From Planctomycetota bacterium (GTDB lineage Bacteria; Planctomycetota; SZUA-567; H5-PLA8), in the NCBI GenBank assembly GCA_016200135.1, contig JACQFI010000046.1, positions 1 through 44,173 of the forward strand: a stretch of 44,173 bases of DNA. The letters run 5' to 3'. The notes below the pieces were generated by a model. The model saw nothing but the letters and a program-made list of their open reading frames with translations, made no database searches and was not told the DNA's origin. This document shows, in pieces, positions 15,914 through 24,833 of this stretch. Numbering within the stretch: position 1 is the first letter of the stretch; the number at the start of each line of letters is the position of its first letter. Made by a program: the position numbers and the translations under genes.

Positions 15914-17605
15914 ATGGCGAAACGATGGGGCGCGGTCCTGCTTGCGGCGTGCGCGTGCCTGGTCGTGCGCGCGGAAGAAGGGCCCGGCGAGCGCCCGTGG
16001 ACCGACCGGCTCGCCGACCAGAACGTGACCCTGGTCGTTGCGGACGAGACCTACAACGGGTTCCTCGTGCCGCCGCCGACCGACGCCGCTTTCCGCTTCA
16101 AGCTCGCCGAGACCGGCGACACGATTGCGATCCGCTGGAGTTCGCTCGCGCCCGAGGAACGCAAGCGCGTGCAGAAGTTCTTCGGGATCGCCGTCGAGGA
16201 CGGGCGGCTGGTCTGGGGCGCGAAGGTGAAAGGCGTGCGCCTGCGCCTGAAGAGCGGCAAGAGCGTCGCGGGCCTGGAATGCCCCGAACGCGCCCAGCCC
16301 GGGCGGCGCTGCCTCAAGTCGGCCACTGCGTACTATTTCGTCGGTGCGGAAGACGTGGAAAAGGAAGAGCCTGCCGAGTTCTCCGAGAGCGACGTCTACA
16401 ACGCCAAAGAGTACTACGAGCGCAAGCTGTTCGAACGCCCGCCGGGCGAGGACGCCGCAGCACATGAGGAGCTGGCGCGGCTCTGTGCGACGATCGGCTA
16501 TTACGAGAAGGCCGTCGAGCACTACGAGATCGAGAAGCTCATCGACCCGCGCTGCGAGGAGCGCGTCCACGCGCTGCGCGAAGAGGCCGCGAAGAAGTTC
16601 TCGGAGCAACTCGCGGAGAAGCTCTACCTGCAGATCCTCGCCGACAAGCTGGGCGGGGACTTCGCCAGCGCGCTGAAGAAGATGGAAGCCTTCGGGCGCA
16701 ATTTTTCCGAGAGCGAGTACCGCACGCGCGTGGAGTCCCTGCGCGCCGAAGTCGAGAAAGGCTTCCAGGAATCCTTCTCGAAGCAGATCGTGACGATGTA
16801 CTACTATCAGATGGGCGTGCTGATCCGCGAGCGCATGGCCAAGAAGCTGCGCCTCGACGCACAAGGCCGCCCGGTGCCGCTCGAACCCGGCAAACAGATC
16901 GCGACCACGCACGGACACGTCCTGCGCGGCCGGCTGTTGGAAGACACCCCCGAGCATGTCGAGATCCAATCCGGCGACACGAAGATCGAGATCAAGCGCA
17001 AAGAGATCATGGCCATGACGGACTGCGACCTGAGCGAGGCCGCGGGCGCGATCGATCCGACCTTCGCGGAGCTCAAGGCGTACGTCACCAACGAAGACGA
17101 CCTGGGCAAGGACCTGGCCGTGCGCATCGCCAAGCTGCTGCATCTGGACGAACAGCAGGTGCGCGACACTTGGCAGAGCCGCTTCAACGCCCTGGCCACG
17201 TACGACGACGGCGTGCTGAAGAAGACGCCAATCTTCGTGGTCCGGCAGACGGCGCATTTCGGCGTCGGGAGCTGGCTCTGCGACGGCGCGAAGGAGATCA
17301 TGCGCCAGAAGTTCGGCGAGCCCCCGCCCGTGGCCAAGCGTCCCGCCAACGACCTGAACAACGACCCGGAGGCCTCCGACGACCCCGAGCAGTGGTGGAA
17401 GGCCCAGAGCAGCGAGACCAAGTACGAGATGCTGCGCGCGTTTGCGGGGATGAAGCTCTTCCGCATGAAAAACCTGCGCATCGACCCGTGCCCCGATTGC
17501 GCCGGCAAGGGCTTCCACGAGATCCTCACGCCCGAGGGCAAAAAGGACGTGCTCTGTCTGACCTGCCGTGGCTTGCAGGCGCTGTTCAAGGTGGAGTTCG
17601 AGTAA
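15914..17605 (+). CDS. Secreted protein with helical repeats and C-terminal DnaJ-like CxxC pairs
   Basis: 563 aa from the ATG at 15914 (GGGAG seven bases upstream; an in-frame start at 15878 has no ribosome site). A signal peptide ends near VVRA-EE. A small N-terminal beta-domain is followed by TPR-like helices (about 155-250; AHEELARLCATIGYYEKAVEHYE). A region of about 290-345 contains GHVLRGRLLEDTPEHVEIQ, resembling the 'promote or hide' beta-barrel segments common in planctomycetal secreted proteins. The C-terminus has CPDCAGKGF and CLTCRG, two CxxC pairs arranged like a DnaJ zinc centre, expected to hold one Zn2+ or a redox site. No enzyme motif is visible. It lies alone between two non-coding gaps. 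The function is unknown. Confidence 0.75.
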   Translation: MAKRWGAVLLAACACLVVRAEEGPGERPWTDRLADQNVTLVVADETYNGFLVPPPTDAAFRFKLAETGDTIAIRWSSLAPEERKRVQKFFGIAVEDGRLVWGAKVKGVRLRLKSGKSVAGLECPERAQPGRRCLKSATAYYFVGAEDVEKEEPAEFSESDVYNAKEYYERKLFERPPGEDAAAHEELARLCATIGYYEKAVEHYEIEKLIDPRCEERVHALREEAAKKFSEQLAEKLYLQILADKLGGDFASALKKMEAFGRNFSESEYRTRVESLRAEVEKGFQESFSKQIVTMYYYQMGVLIRERMAKKLRLDAQGRPVPLEPGKQIATTHGHVLRGRLLEDTPEHVEIQSGDTKIEIKRKEIMAMTDCDLSEAAGAIDPTFAELKAYVTNEDDLGKDLAVRIAKLLHLDEQQVRDTWQSRFNALATYDDGVLKKTPIFVVRQTAHFGVGSWLCDGAKEIMRQKFGEPPPVAKRPANDLNNDPEASDDPEQWWKAQSSETKYEMLRAFAGMKLFRMKNLRIDPCPDCAGKGFHEILTPEGKKDVLCLTCRGLQALFKVEFE

Positions 17606-17718
17606 ACCCGCTAAACCGCCGCTCAATAAGCACACTGCACTTGTTCAATCCTGCAATTTTTTGAACCCGCTGCTCGTCTTTGAACCATAGACTCTTGAAC
17701 AATCACAAGTGCATACCG

Positions 17719-17747
17719 TTGCTATGGTTTAGGTGCTTTCCTATACT
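17719..17747 (+). promoter_or_regulatory. Sigma-70-type promoter of the zinc-ribbon/PA14 gene
   Basis: TTGCTA (17719-17724; 4 of 6) and TATACT (17742-17747; 5 of 6) are exactly 17 bases apart. Predicted start of transcription is near 17754, giving a 17-nt leader containing the GAGG ribosome site used by the ATG at 17771. Confidence 0.55.
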
Positions 17748-17770
17748 TGGCCGCGGGTGAGGACAGCGGG

Positions 17771-20700
17771 ATGAAGTTTTACTTCTGCGAGACCTGCGGC
17801 AAACGCGTCACTGAAAAAGATGTGGAAGCCGGGCAGGCGCGCAACAAAAAGCTGAAGGGCGTCTATTGCGCCCAGTGCTCCGTCGGCGTCATGACGATGG
17901 AGTTGCTGCCCGTCACCGAAGACGAGGCACGCAAGATCCTCGGCAAATCGCCGACGCCCGCCGCGGGCACGCCGCTCTCGCCGGGAAGCTCGGGCGGAAA
18001 ACCCAAACGCGAGACCACGGCCGTCCAAATCGTCACTCGCAAGGTGGGGGACAGCGAGAGCCTCACACCCCCGCCCCGCGCGCTGCCCAGCGTGCCGCCG
18101 CGTTCCAAGTCACAGAGCGCGCTGGTGGGCGTTGTCGCGGGCCTGGCGGTCGCAGTGGTGCTGGGCGTGCTGCTGTTGTTTACCGGAGGCGATAAGGCCA
18201 AGCCTGCTGCAGCGGCGAAGGGCGAGGCTCCCAGCGAGCGGAGCGGCAACCCCAGTCCCATGCTCCCGGGCCCGGCGTCGAAGACGGAGCCCGCAAAGGC
18301 CGCACCCACCAAAACAGCCGCAGCTGAAGAGCCCAAGCAGGACCCGCTTCCGCCGGCCAAGAGCGAGGACCCCGCCACGCCGGTTTCGCCTACCGAAACC
18401 AGGCCCGACGACCTGGCCAAGACCGACCCGCCGGTGGCGCCCGTGCCCACGGACGATCTACCGGAACGCAGCCTGGCGCTGCTCCAACTGGACGACTTCC
18501 AGGGCGGCGGCGTAGTGAAGAATTTCTGGAACCAGGGCAAGGATGGCCGCGCGATCTGGGGCCGGCTCTCTACGCGCCCCAGCATGAGCGCCACGTTTAA
18601 GCTTGATGCGACGCCCGCGGGCGAAGGCCTCGTGCGCGTGCTGAGCCTGCGGCATGAACGCAAAGAGGCGTGCAAGCTCGGGATCGAGCTGAACGGGAAG
18701 AGCATTTTCGAGGGCGAGGACCCGGCCACGAATTGGGTGTGGTCGAAGCACGACTTCAAAGTTCCGGCCGGCCTGCTCATGGCGGGCGAGAACAAGCTCA
18801 CTTTCTACAACCGCGAAGATACGAACATCGAGAACGCGCTGCCCTGGTACATGCTCCACGAAGTCCAGGTGCTCGCGTCGGCCAGCAGCGCGGCGAAGCC
18901 CGCGCCCTCTACCGTGCAGGGCAAGAGCCCGCTCCAATCGGTCGCGCTGCTCAAACAGGAAGAATTTGCAGGCGGGTACGCCCACTCGAATTTCCGGGGC
19001 CTGGGAAAAATAGGTCGGACAATCTGCGGCAAGCAATCGGGGAAGACCGCGTTGAGCGCCTCGTTCAAACTGGACGCTGCGCCCGTGGGTGAAGGCCTCT
19101 TGCGCATCCTGAGTCTGCATCACGAGCGTAAGGAGCCGTGCAAGATTGGAATCGAATTGAACGGGAAGAGCATCTTCGAGGGCGCCGATCCCGCCACGAC
19201 CATGCTCTGGGAGAAGTGCGAGTTCAAAATTCCCGCGGGCCTGCTCGCGGCAGGCGAGAACAAGCTCGTCCTTTACAACCGTGAAGACGGGCAGGAGAGC
19301 CATCCCCCCTGGTACATGCTCAACGAAGCCGAGGTGCTCGCGGAGAGCGCAGCCGCCCCGGCGGTTCCGCCCGAGGAAGCGCCCGTTGCTCCGCTCGCGC
19401 AAGCCGCGTCCCCCTCGATCCTCGCCGAGGACCAGCGGACGATTCTGCGCTTCTACAACGACACCTTCGCCAAATTGAAGAACCAGCAGCCCGACGCGGC
19501 GCTCGCGGCGGCCCGCGGCACCAAGATCGCCGAAGCCAAGCCGCTCGCCGCGCTGCTGGAACGCGCCGACGCGCTCAACAAAAAGGCCCTGGACGCGCTG
19601 AACAAGAAGCCGCCGGCAACGCCCATTACCTTCAAGTTCAAGAACGAGGAACTCACCGGGCAGCTCAAGCGCGTGGAAGGCGCTTTTGCCTGGGTCGTTT
19701 CAAAGGGCCTGGAAGTGCGGGTGGGCGTGGAAGAGCTGCCCGCGGAAATCTTCCTGGATGCGCTGGCGCTGGACGCGAGCAAGCCCGAAGGGCAGTACGA
19801 CCTCGTGGCGTTCCTGTTCGCGAACGGGCGCGCGGAGGCGGCCGTTGCGCAGGCCAAGAAAATGGATCCGTTGCAGGCCGGCGAACTGATGGACATGCTC
19901 GAACACTACCGGATCCTGCAACACCTGGGCCTCTTTGAAGACGCGGTGCTCGCCATCGAGGACGCCCTCAAAGAGGCCAAAACGCAGGACGCCCAGCGCA
20001 TGCTCGCGGCGCTCAAGCGGACCTTTGCCGACCTGGCCGCAGGCGAGCAGAAGGACCGCATCGCTTCACTGGAGGCGCGCGTCGAAGGCACGAAAGTCGC
20101 CAACCGCATAAAGGAGCTCTTCTCGGGCGAAGTGCTGGCCCTGCGCGACGACCTGTACATCGAACTCAAGTACGACTTCGCAAAGCCGGGGGCCTCGCGC
20201 GAGGACTTTAAAGGCGCGCAATGGACCCTTACGCCGGGCGCGCTGAGCTACACCCAGCGCTACGGCGCGGACGCCGAACTCCATTTCAAGGCCCTGTTCC
20301 AGCCGAAGACGCTGCACGCCGAGTTCGTGCAGAACGCGGTCGATCACGATTATTGCATCGGGTATCTTGGGAAGGTCTACACGACCGTCCGCTGGATTGG
20401 CCCCGGCCAGGTCAACGCCGGCTTCGCGGACAAGGCGCCGGATGTCTTCAGCGGCAAGCCTTGGAAGCACCCCGGCGAGAGCGGCGCGTACCGCTATGTC
20501 TTCGACCGCAGCGACAAAGAGGTTTCCTTCAAGCTGGAACAGACCGAGTTCCTTCGCGAGAAGCTCCCCGCCCAGGCCGCCGACGAGAAGACCTGTGAGA
20601 TCAAACTCCTGCCCAGCCGCACGATTGCGGTCAAAGAGATCGTGATCAAAGGCTTCCTCGATAAGGACTGGGTCCAGGACGCGCTCAAGAACCTGCCGCA

Positions 20701-21187
20701 GCCCGGCGCAACGGCCTCTACGGGATACAAACCCGGGCTCTGGGCCGCGTTTTATTCCGGCGACGCGACCGAGCGCATGAAGACCTATCATCTCAGCCGC
20801 ATGGAACCCAAACTGTACGGCGACTTCGGCCTGGGATCCCCGGACAAGAGCATCCCGGTCGATAACTTCGCCGAATTGTTGGAAGGCTACATTAAGATCG
20901 ATGTTGACGGCGAGTACCTGTTCGACCTGTGGGCCGACGATTACCTCAGCCTGAAGATCGGCGAGACGCTGGTCGCGGAGGCCGGCACCGGCCAGGCCAA
21001 GCGGTCCAAGCCGGAAAAGGGCAAGATCACGCTGGCGAAAGGGTACTACCCGATAAAAGCGAAATTCGTCGATTTCATCAACATCGCCAAGTTCGTCACC
21101 AAGTGGAAACCGCCGGGCGCGGCCAACTTTGAGGAGGTTCCGGCCGCGGTTTTCTGGCACGACGCCAAGCAGGAAGAGAAGAAATAG
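17771..21187 (+). CDS. Zinc-ribbon / single TM / duplicated beta-sandwich / PA14 membrane protein
   Basis: 1138 aa from the ATG at 17771 (GAGG eight bases upstream). A cytoplasmic zinc ribbon is indicated by C6xxC9 and C33xxC36. One TM helix spans about 117-137, after which the chain should be outside the membrane. A Pro/Ala/Lys linker leads to two clearly duplicated beta-sandwich domains of about 130 residues (236-366 and 390-525). They share the patterns FKLDA-P-GEGL-R-LSL-HERKE-CK-GIELNGKSIFEG and P-WYML. A helical middle part follows, and a PA14 domain (about 985-1131; GLWAAFYSGDATERMK, then FDLWADDYLSLKIG) ends the protein. PA14 and this kind of beta-sandwich often bind carbohydrate. The layout (inside zinc ribbon, outside binding domains) suggests a transmembrane sensor or scaffold. 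A MITE-like repeat lies just after the stop. Confidence 0.8.
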   Translation: MKFYFCETCGKRVTEKDVEAGQARNKKLKGVYCAQCSVGVMTMELLPVTEDEARKILGKSPTPAAGTPLSPGSSGGKPKRETTAVQIVTRKVGDSESLTPPPRALPSVPPRSKSQSALVGVVAGLAVAVVLGVLLLFTGGDKAKPAAAAKGEAPSERSGNPSPMLPGPASKTEPAKAAPTKTAAAEEPKQDPLPPAKSEDPATPVSPTETRPDDLAKTDPPVAPVPTDDLPERSLALLQLDDFQGGGVVKNFWNQGKDGRAIWGRLSTRPSMSATFKLDATPAGEGLVRVLSLRHERKEACKLGIELNGKSIFEGEDPATNWVWSKHDFKVPAGLLMAGENKLTFYNREDTNIENALPWYMLHEVQVLASASSAAKPAPSTVQGKSPLQSVALLKQEEFAGGYAHSNFRGLGKIGRTICGKQSGKTALSASFKLDAAPVGEGLLRILSLHHERKEPCKIGIELNGKSIFEGADPATTMLWEKCEFKIPAGLLAAGENKLVLYNREDGQESHPPWYMLNEAEVLAESAAAPAVPPEEAPVAPLAQAASPSILAEDQRTILRFYNDTFAKLKNQQPDAALAAARGTKIAEAKPLAALLERADALNKKALDALNKKPPATPITFKFKNEELTGQLKRVEGAFAWVVSKGLEVRVGVEELPAEIFLDALALDASKPEGQYDLVAFLFANGRAEAAVAQAKKMDPLQAGELMDMLEHYRILQHLGLFEDAVLAIEDALKEAKTQDAQRMLAALKRTFADLAAGEQKDRIASLEARVEGTKVANRIKELFSGEVLALRDDLYIELKYDFAKPGASREDFKGAQWTLTPGALSYTQRYGADAELHFKALFQPKTLHAEFVQNAVDHDYCIGYLGKVYTTVRWIGPGQVNAGFADKAPDVFSGKPWKHPGESGAYRYVFDRSDKEVSFKLEQTEFLREKLPAQAADEKTCEIKLLPSRTIAVKEIVIKGFLDKDWVQDALKNLPQPGATASTGYKPGLWAAFYSGDATERMKTYHLSRMEPKLYGDFGLGSPDKSIPVDNFAELLEGYIKIDVDGEYLFDLWADDYLSLKIGETLVAEAGTGQAKRSKPEKGKITLAKGYYPIKAKFVDFINIAKFVTKWKPPGAANFEEVPAAVFWHDAKQEEKK

Positions 21188-21195
21188 GCGCCGGG

Positions 21196-21296
21196 GCTCG
21201 GTTGAAATCCCCTCCTTATGTAAGGAGGGGTAAGGGGAGGTTAAGGCCACGAAAGGGTTAACCCCCTTCGATGCGGCCGTGGGTTTTCTACAGAGC
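21196..21296 (+). repeat. MITE-like element, copy 1
   Basis: Shares most of its sequence with 31409-31532: both start GCTC-x-x-TTGAAATCCCC, carry a perfect 10-bp-arm hairpin (CCCCTCCTTA / TAAGGAGGGG, here at 21209-21230), continue GTAAGGGGAGGTTAAGGCC and finish GGGTTTT-x-x-ACAGAGC. The ends are imperfect inverted repeats (12 of 16). This copy lacks part of the second hairpin. It sits between the PA14 gene and the first sigma fusion and may also act as a terminator. Confidence 0.7.
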
Positions 21297-21338
21297 AGGC
21301 GCCGGAAGCTTTCTTCCATGCGCAAGCCTGAAAATCGG

Positions 21339-21353
21339 TTACAGCATCTGTAA
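21339..21353. promoter_or_regulatory. Inverted repeat upstream of the first sigma fusion
   Basis: TTACAG-CAT-CTGTAA is a perfect 6-bp-arm dyad about 90 bp before the GTG start of the first sigma-fusion gene. It could be an operator. No equivalent was found before the second fusion gene. Confidence 0.3.
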
Positions 21354-21440
21354 ACCCATCGAAAGATAGCGTCTGGATTCGGCGCAACAGTACACGGCGC
21401 GCGGCAACTTATGTCCGGATGTACCGGAAAGGAGCCGCGC

Positions 21441-24341
21441 GTGGCCAGGGACCTGTGCATGGAACGGACTCCGACAGCCCTCAACGCCACCGCGGCCTCG
21501 GACGACGAGCTCGTCCAGCGCTTCTACGCCCACGCCCACGCCGACCCGGAGGCGCTCGAGACCCTGCTCGCGCGGCACGCGGACATCTCGTTCCGCGTGG
21601 CGCTGCGCATGACGGGCAACGCCGCCGACGCGGAAGAGATCGTGCAGCGCGCTTTCCTCGAAGTCGTCCAAGGCAAGAACCGCTTCGCGCAGGCTTCCGC
21701 GTTCCGCACATGGCTCGTGGGCATCGTGGTCAACACGGCCCGCATGTGGGCGCGCGAAGAACGCCGGCGCAAGCAACGCGAGGAAATCGCCGTGCAAATG
21801 CGCGAACAGACGGTCGTGGAGCCCCAGGAAGGCCACGCGGTGCTGCAGAAAGCGGCGGTGGATATGGTGCGGGATCTTCCCGAACACTATCGTCTGCCGG
21901 TCTGGATGCACTACTTCGAGGGCCTGACTTTCCGCGAGATCGCGGGGGTGCTGGAGCAGCCCGAAGGCACCATCCGCAGCCAGGCCTCGCGAGGCTTGGA
22001 CGCGCTGCGGCAGCAGCTCGTCACGGCCGGTTACGCGGCCCCGGCGGCGGTGCTGCCCGGCCTGCTGGCCGCTGCGCCGCTGGAAGCCGCGCCGCAGGTC
22101 CTCGTGGCCTCGCTGAAGACGCTCGTCGGGAAAGGCGCCCTCTCCGCGGGCGCAAGCGCCACGGCCGGGACCGCGGGAACAGCCGCCTCAAGCAAGGGCT
22201 CGGTTTTCTTGGGCAGCTTGGCGCTGAAAGGCGCCGTCGGCCTGGTGGCCGCTGCAGCGATCGCGGGCGGCGCCATGCTCGTAGGAGGATCGGACGGCCC
22301 CAAGCCGCCGGACGCGAAGGTGCAGACCGTTCAAGAGCCGCCACCACAACCGCCCGCTGCTCCGGTGGCCGGGCCGCAAACGCCTGTTTCGGGACCGCAG
22401 GCCAAGGGCTGGCGCGGCGATTGGACCGGCCGCTGGCCCGACGCGACGCCGCCCACCGTCTGGGGCCGCTTCAACAAGATCATCGACGACCACCGCTGCC
22501 AGTCGGCCAAGCCCAAAGGCGCCAAGCCCGAGAACGACGAGGCCCTGACCCACGGCCAGTTGCTTGAATGGCTCGTCGCCGGACCCTTCGACGTGAAGGA
22601 CAGCACGAAGGAACTCGACGAGGCGTACATCAACGAGACCGAAGTCCAGCCCAACACCGGCGAGAAGGCCGGCGAGGCCGAATGGAAAGCGTGGACAGGC
22701 ACCGGCGTCAAGATGGCGACGCTGAACAACTACGGGCACGTCGGCGTAAGCTTTACGCGGCTCTTCGGGCAGGTTCAGAACAAGGCCGCGTACGCGCATA
22801 CGTACGTGTACTCGCCCGCCGGCGGCGCGTTCCGGCTGCGCTTCAGCACCAATCAGAGCACGCGGGTCTGGTGCAACGGGCAGCTCGTCAGCACGCGTAT
22901 CACCACCGTGCAGCACATTCCGCAGGTGGTGGACGTGACTTTGAAGCCAGGCTGGAACCGCCTGCTCGTTAAGTCGGCCTGGGGCAGCGGCAAGGCCGAC
23001 GGCGAATGGTCAGCGTGGAAGTTCGCGGTCTATCTGGAACAGAAGGACAAGCCGCAGTACGAGACCAAGAACATCGTCTGGACCGTGCCGCTGCCGTCCA
23101 GCAGCATCGCCGCGCCGCTCATCATGGGCGATCGCATCTTCGTCACGTCCGATCCGTACTTCGTCGCCTGCTTCAGCAAGAGCGACGGGAAGTGCCAGTG
23201 GATCCATTCAATGACCTCGTTCGAGATGTTCACGGAAGAGGAAAAGAAGGGCATCCCCGATTGCGACGCGAAGGCCAAGCCGGTGCTCGCCGAGATGGCC
23301 GCGGCCCTGGACGCCTACCAGAAGGGGAGCGGCACGAAACTCCTGGAAGCCGCCGAAAAGAAGGTCTCCGCGCTGGTGAAAGAGAGCGATCCCAGCCGGG
23401 CGGAACGGCTCAACGCGTGGGAGCAGAGCCAGCCCGGCTGGACGAACACCCCGTGCAGCGACGGCAAGCGCCTGTACGTCTGGTGCCAGACCGGCGCCGC
23501 GGCGTGCTACGAGTTCGACGGCAAACTGGTCTGGAGCCGCCAGGAGATCTTCCCCGGCGACCGCCATCACGGGTATTCGATCTCGCCCGTGCTGATCGGC
23601 GGCAAGTTCATCTCGATGCAGAACGAGATGCGCGCCTACGATGCCGAGACCGGCAAGACCGCCTGGACCGTGAAAGGCGTCACCCTGGCCTGGGGCTCGC
23701 TTGTGCCCGTAAAAGCCGCGGGACAGGACGCGGTGCTCAGCACCGAGGGCACGCTGGTGAATGTGGCCGACGGCAAGGTTCTTTGGGGCCCGGCCAAGCT
23801 CGGGAGCAGTATCGTCTCGACGCCGGTGACCAACGGCGGCGACATCTTCTTCGGGCACTACTCGGGCAAGGACATCTCGGCCTTCAAGCTGCCGTCTTCG
23901 GCGGGCGAGGACGTGAAGCAGGTGTGGAGCGCTTCGGGCGCGAAAGTCGAAGTCGGCGCCGGCTGGGCCGGCGGGACCTCGGGCTCGCCGATCTATTACG
24001 ACGGCCTGCTTTATCAGGTCACGATGACGGGCGTGCTCATCTGCCGCGACGCCAGCACCGGCGCGCTGGTCTATGCGCAGGAACTGAACTGCGCGCCGCA
24101 GATGGGCTACGTCGGCACGCCGGGCATGAGCGCCAGCCTCTCCATGGCGGGAAAGTACATCTACGCGACGGACAACACCTTTGTCACGATCGTGTTCGAG
24201 CCGGGGCGTACGTTCAAGCAGGTGGCGAAAAACGTGATCCAGATGGAAGGCGAAGGCCAGGTCTGGAGCTACCCGGTCTTCGACGGCAGCCGCATGTACT
24301 ACCGCGCGCCGCGCAACCTGTACTGCATCGGGGAGAAGTAG
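21441..24341 (+). CDS. ECF sigma factor fused via one TM helix to exported beta-sandwich and PQQ-like propeller (copy 1)
   Basis: 966 aa from a GTG at 21441 with a strong AAAGGAG six bases upstream. Sigma region 2 (about 21-95; DDELVQRFYAHAHADPEALE, then EEIVQRAFLEVV) and region 4 (about 145-195; LPVWMHYFEGLTFREIAGVL, then GTIRSQASRGLDALR) are intact, so it should bind core RNA polymerase and a promoter. An Ala-rich linker, a TM helix (about 258-283) and a proline-rich stalk follow, with the motif WRGDWTGRWPDATPPTVW at about 324-341. A beta-sandwich (about 375-510; contains GWNRLLVKSAWG) and a PQQ-like (quinoprotein-fold) propeller (about 530-966; DAETGKTAWTVKG repeats) should lie outside the membrane. 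No separate anti-sigma gene is adjacent; the exported part probably controls the sigma domain in cis. The second copy begins 492 nt downstream. Confidence 0.9.
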   Translation: MARDLCMERTPTALNATAASDDELVQRFYAHAHADPEALETLLARHADISFRVALRMTGNAADAEEIVQRAFLEVVQGKNRFAQASAFRTWLVGIVVNTARMWAREERRRKQREEIAVQMREQTVVEPQEGHAVLQKAAVDMVRDLPEHYRLPVWMHYFEGLTFREIAGVLEQPEGTIRSQASRGLDALRQQLVTAGYAAPAAVLPGLLAAAPLEAAPQVLVASLKTLVGKGALSAGASATAGTAGTAASSKGSVFLGSLALKGAVGLVAAAAIAGGAMLVGGSDGPKPPDAKVQTVQEPPPQPPAAPVAGPQTPVSGPQAKGWRGDWTGRWPDATPPTVWGRFNKIIDDHRCQSAKPKGAKPENDEALTHGQLLEWLVAGPFDVKDSTKELDEAYINETEVQPNTGEKAGEAEWKAWTGTGVKMATLNNYGHVGVSFTRLFGQVQNKAAYAHTYVYSPAGGAFRLRFSTNQSTRVWCNGQLVSTRITTVQHIPQVVDVTLKPGWNRLLVKSAWGSGKADGEWSAWKFAVYLEQKDKPQYETKNIVWTVPLPSSSIAAPLIMGDRIFVTSDPYFVACFSKSDGKCQWIHSMTSFEMFTEEEKKGIPDCDAKAKPVLAEMAAALDAYQKGSGTKLLEAAEKKVSALVKESDPSRAERLNAWEQSQPGWTNTPCSDGKRLYVWCQTGAAACYEFDGKLVWSRQEIFPGDRHHGYSISPVLIGGKFISMQNEMRAYDAETGKTAWTVKGVTLAWGSLVPVKAAGQDAVLSTEGTLVNVADGKVLWGPAKLGSSIVSTPVTNGGDIFFGHYSGKDISAFKLPSSAGEDVKQVWSASGAKVEVGAGWAGGTSGSPIYYDGLLYQVTMTGVLICRDASTGALVYAQELNCAPQMGYVGTPGMSASLSMAGKYIYATDNTFVTIVFEPGRTFKQVAKNVIQMEGEGQVWSYPVFDGSRMYYRAPRNLYCIGEK

Positions 24342-24406
24342 TTCTCCTGCACGGCCGGAAATAGTGGCCCTTTACGATTCTTAACCTTAGACTTCAATGG
24401 ATCAGT

Positions 24407-24424
24407 TCTCCTCGGACTAGGAGA
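24407..24424 (+). promoter_or_regulatory. Hairpin that would cover the ribosome site of the small ORF
   Basis: TCTCCT (24407-24412) and AGGAGA (24419-24424) are perfect inverted repeats around CGGACT. The right arm contains the AGGAG expected to serve the TTG start at 24432, so pairing would hide it. This may throttle translation. Confidence 0.35.
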
Positions 24425-24431
24425 CGCTCCG

Positions 24432-24743
24432 TTGACCTTCGTTTCCATCACACCGGACGGCGATGACACGTCCAATATTCTAATCCTCACGCTTGATGAA
24501 CACGCCAAAGGCAAAGGCAAAGGCCAGCGATTGGGGAACCTGCGCCCTCCGGACTTGCTTAAACTCCTTGAAGACCTTCGCAAGACAGGAGACTTGAAGG
24601 GAGTAGGCATCACGGTCTTTCGCGAACACGAACGTGCGCTTGCAGACGAGCTCAAGGCAGGGCACTTCCAAGTCTCCATTACTCCAGGAAATCCGTTCGG
24701 GAACCGGCCTGCTGTAAAGCCCCGTAAACCATCCAATTCGTAG
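24432..24743 (+). CDS. Small hypothetical protein between the two sigma fusions
   Basis: 103 aa from a TTG at 24432, with AGGAG eight bases upstream. The sequence begins MTFVSITPDGDDTSNILILT, has a basic patch (HAKGKGKGQRLGNLR), a helical DLLKLLEDLRKTGDLKGVG segment and ends in a basic tail (PRKPSNS). No signal peptide, TM helix or known motif is seen. Base composition is less GC-rich than both neighbours. It lies in the 492-nt gap between the paralogous sigma-fusion genes, on the same strand. It is the only frame there with a usable ribosome site, but coding status is uncertain. If real, an anti-sigma or coupling role would be speculation. Confidence 0.45.
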   Translation: MTFVSITPDGDDTSNILILTLDEHAKGKGKGQRLGNLRPPDLLKLLEDLRKTGDLKGVGITVFREHERALADELKAGHFQVSITPGNPFGNRPAVKPRKPSNS

Positions 24744-24833
24744 AAATCCACACACTTTCTGCAACCATTCCCGCCGCCCGGGTACTCAGGAATAGATTTG
24801 AGCCCGGGAGCGCACAGGGGTATGGAGCTAGGC

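Noticed and set aside
15836..17635. A 599-codon open frame on the minus strand opposite the DnaJ-like-CxxC protein gene, and similar long antisense frames at 35200-36690, 2654-4015 and 4099-5547
   Set aside because: They mirror the third-position GC bias of the real genes, lack ribosome sites and give Arg/Ala/His-rich sequence without motifs.
21411..21440. ATG at 21411 as start of the first sigma fusion
   Set aside because: It has no ribosome site, whereas the GTG at 21441 follows AAAGGAG at ideal spacing; the ATG at 21459 is also possible but weaker.
24744..24833. ECF-type autoregulated promoter before the second sigma fusion (GCAAC ... GTA)
   Set aside because: Spacing and bases fit known ECF promoters poorly and nothing matching is found before the first fusion.
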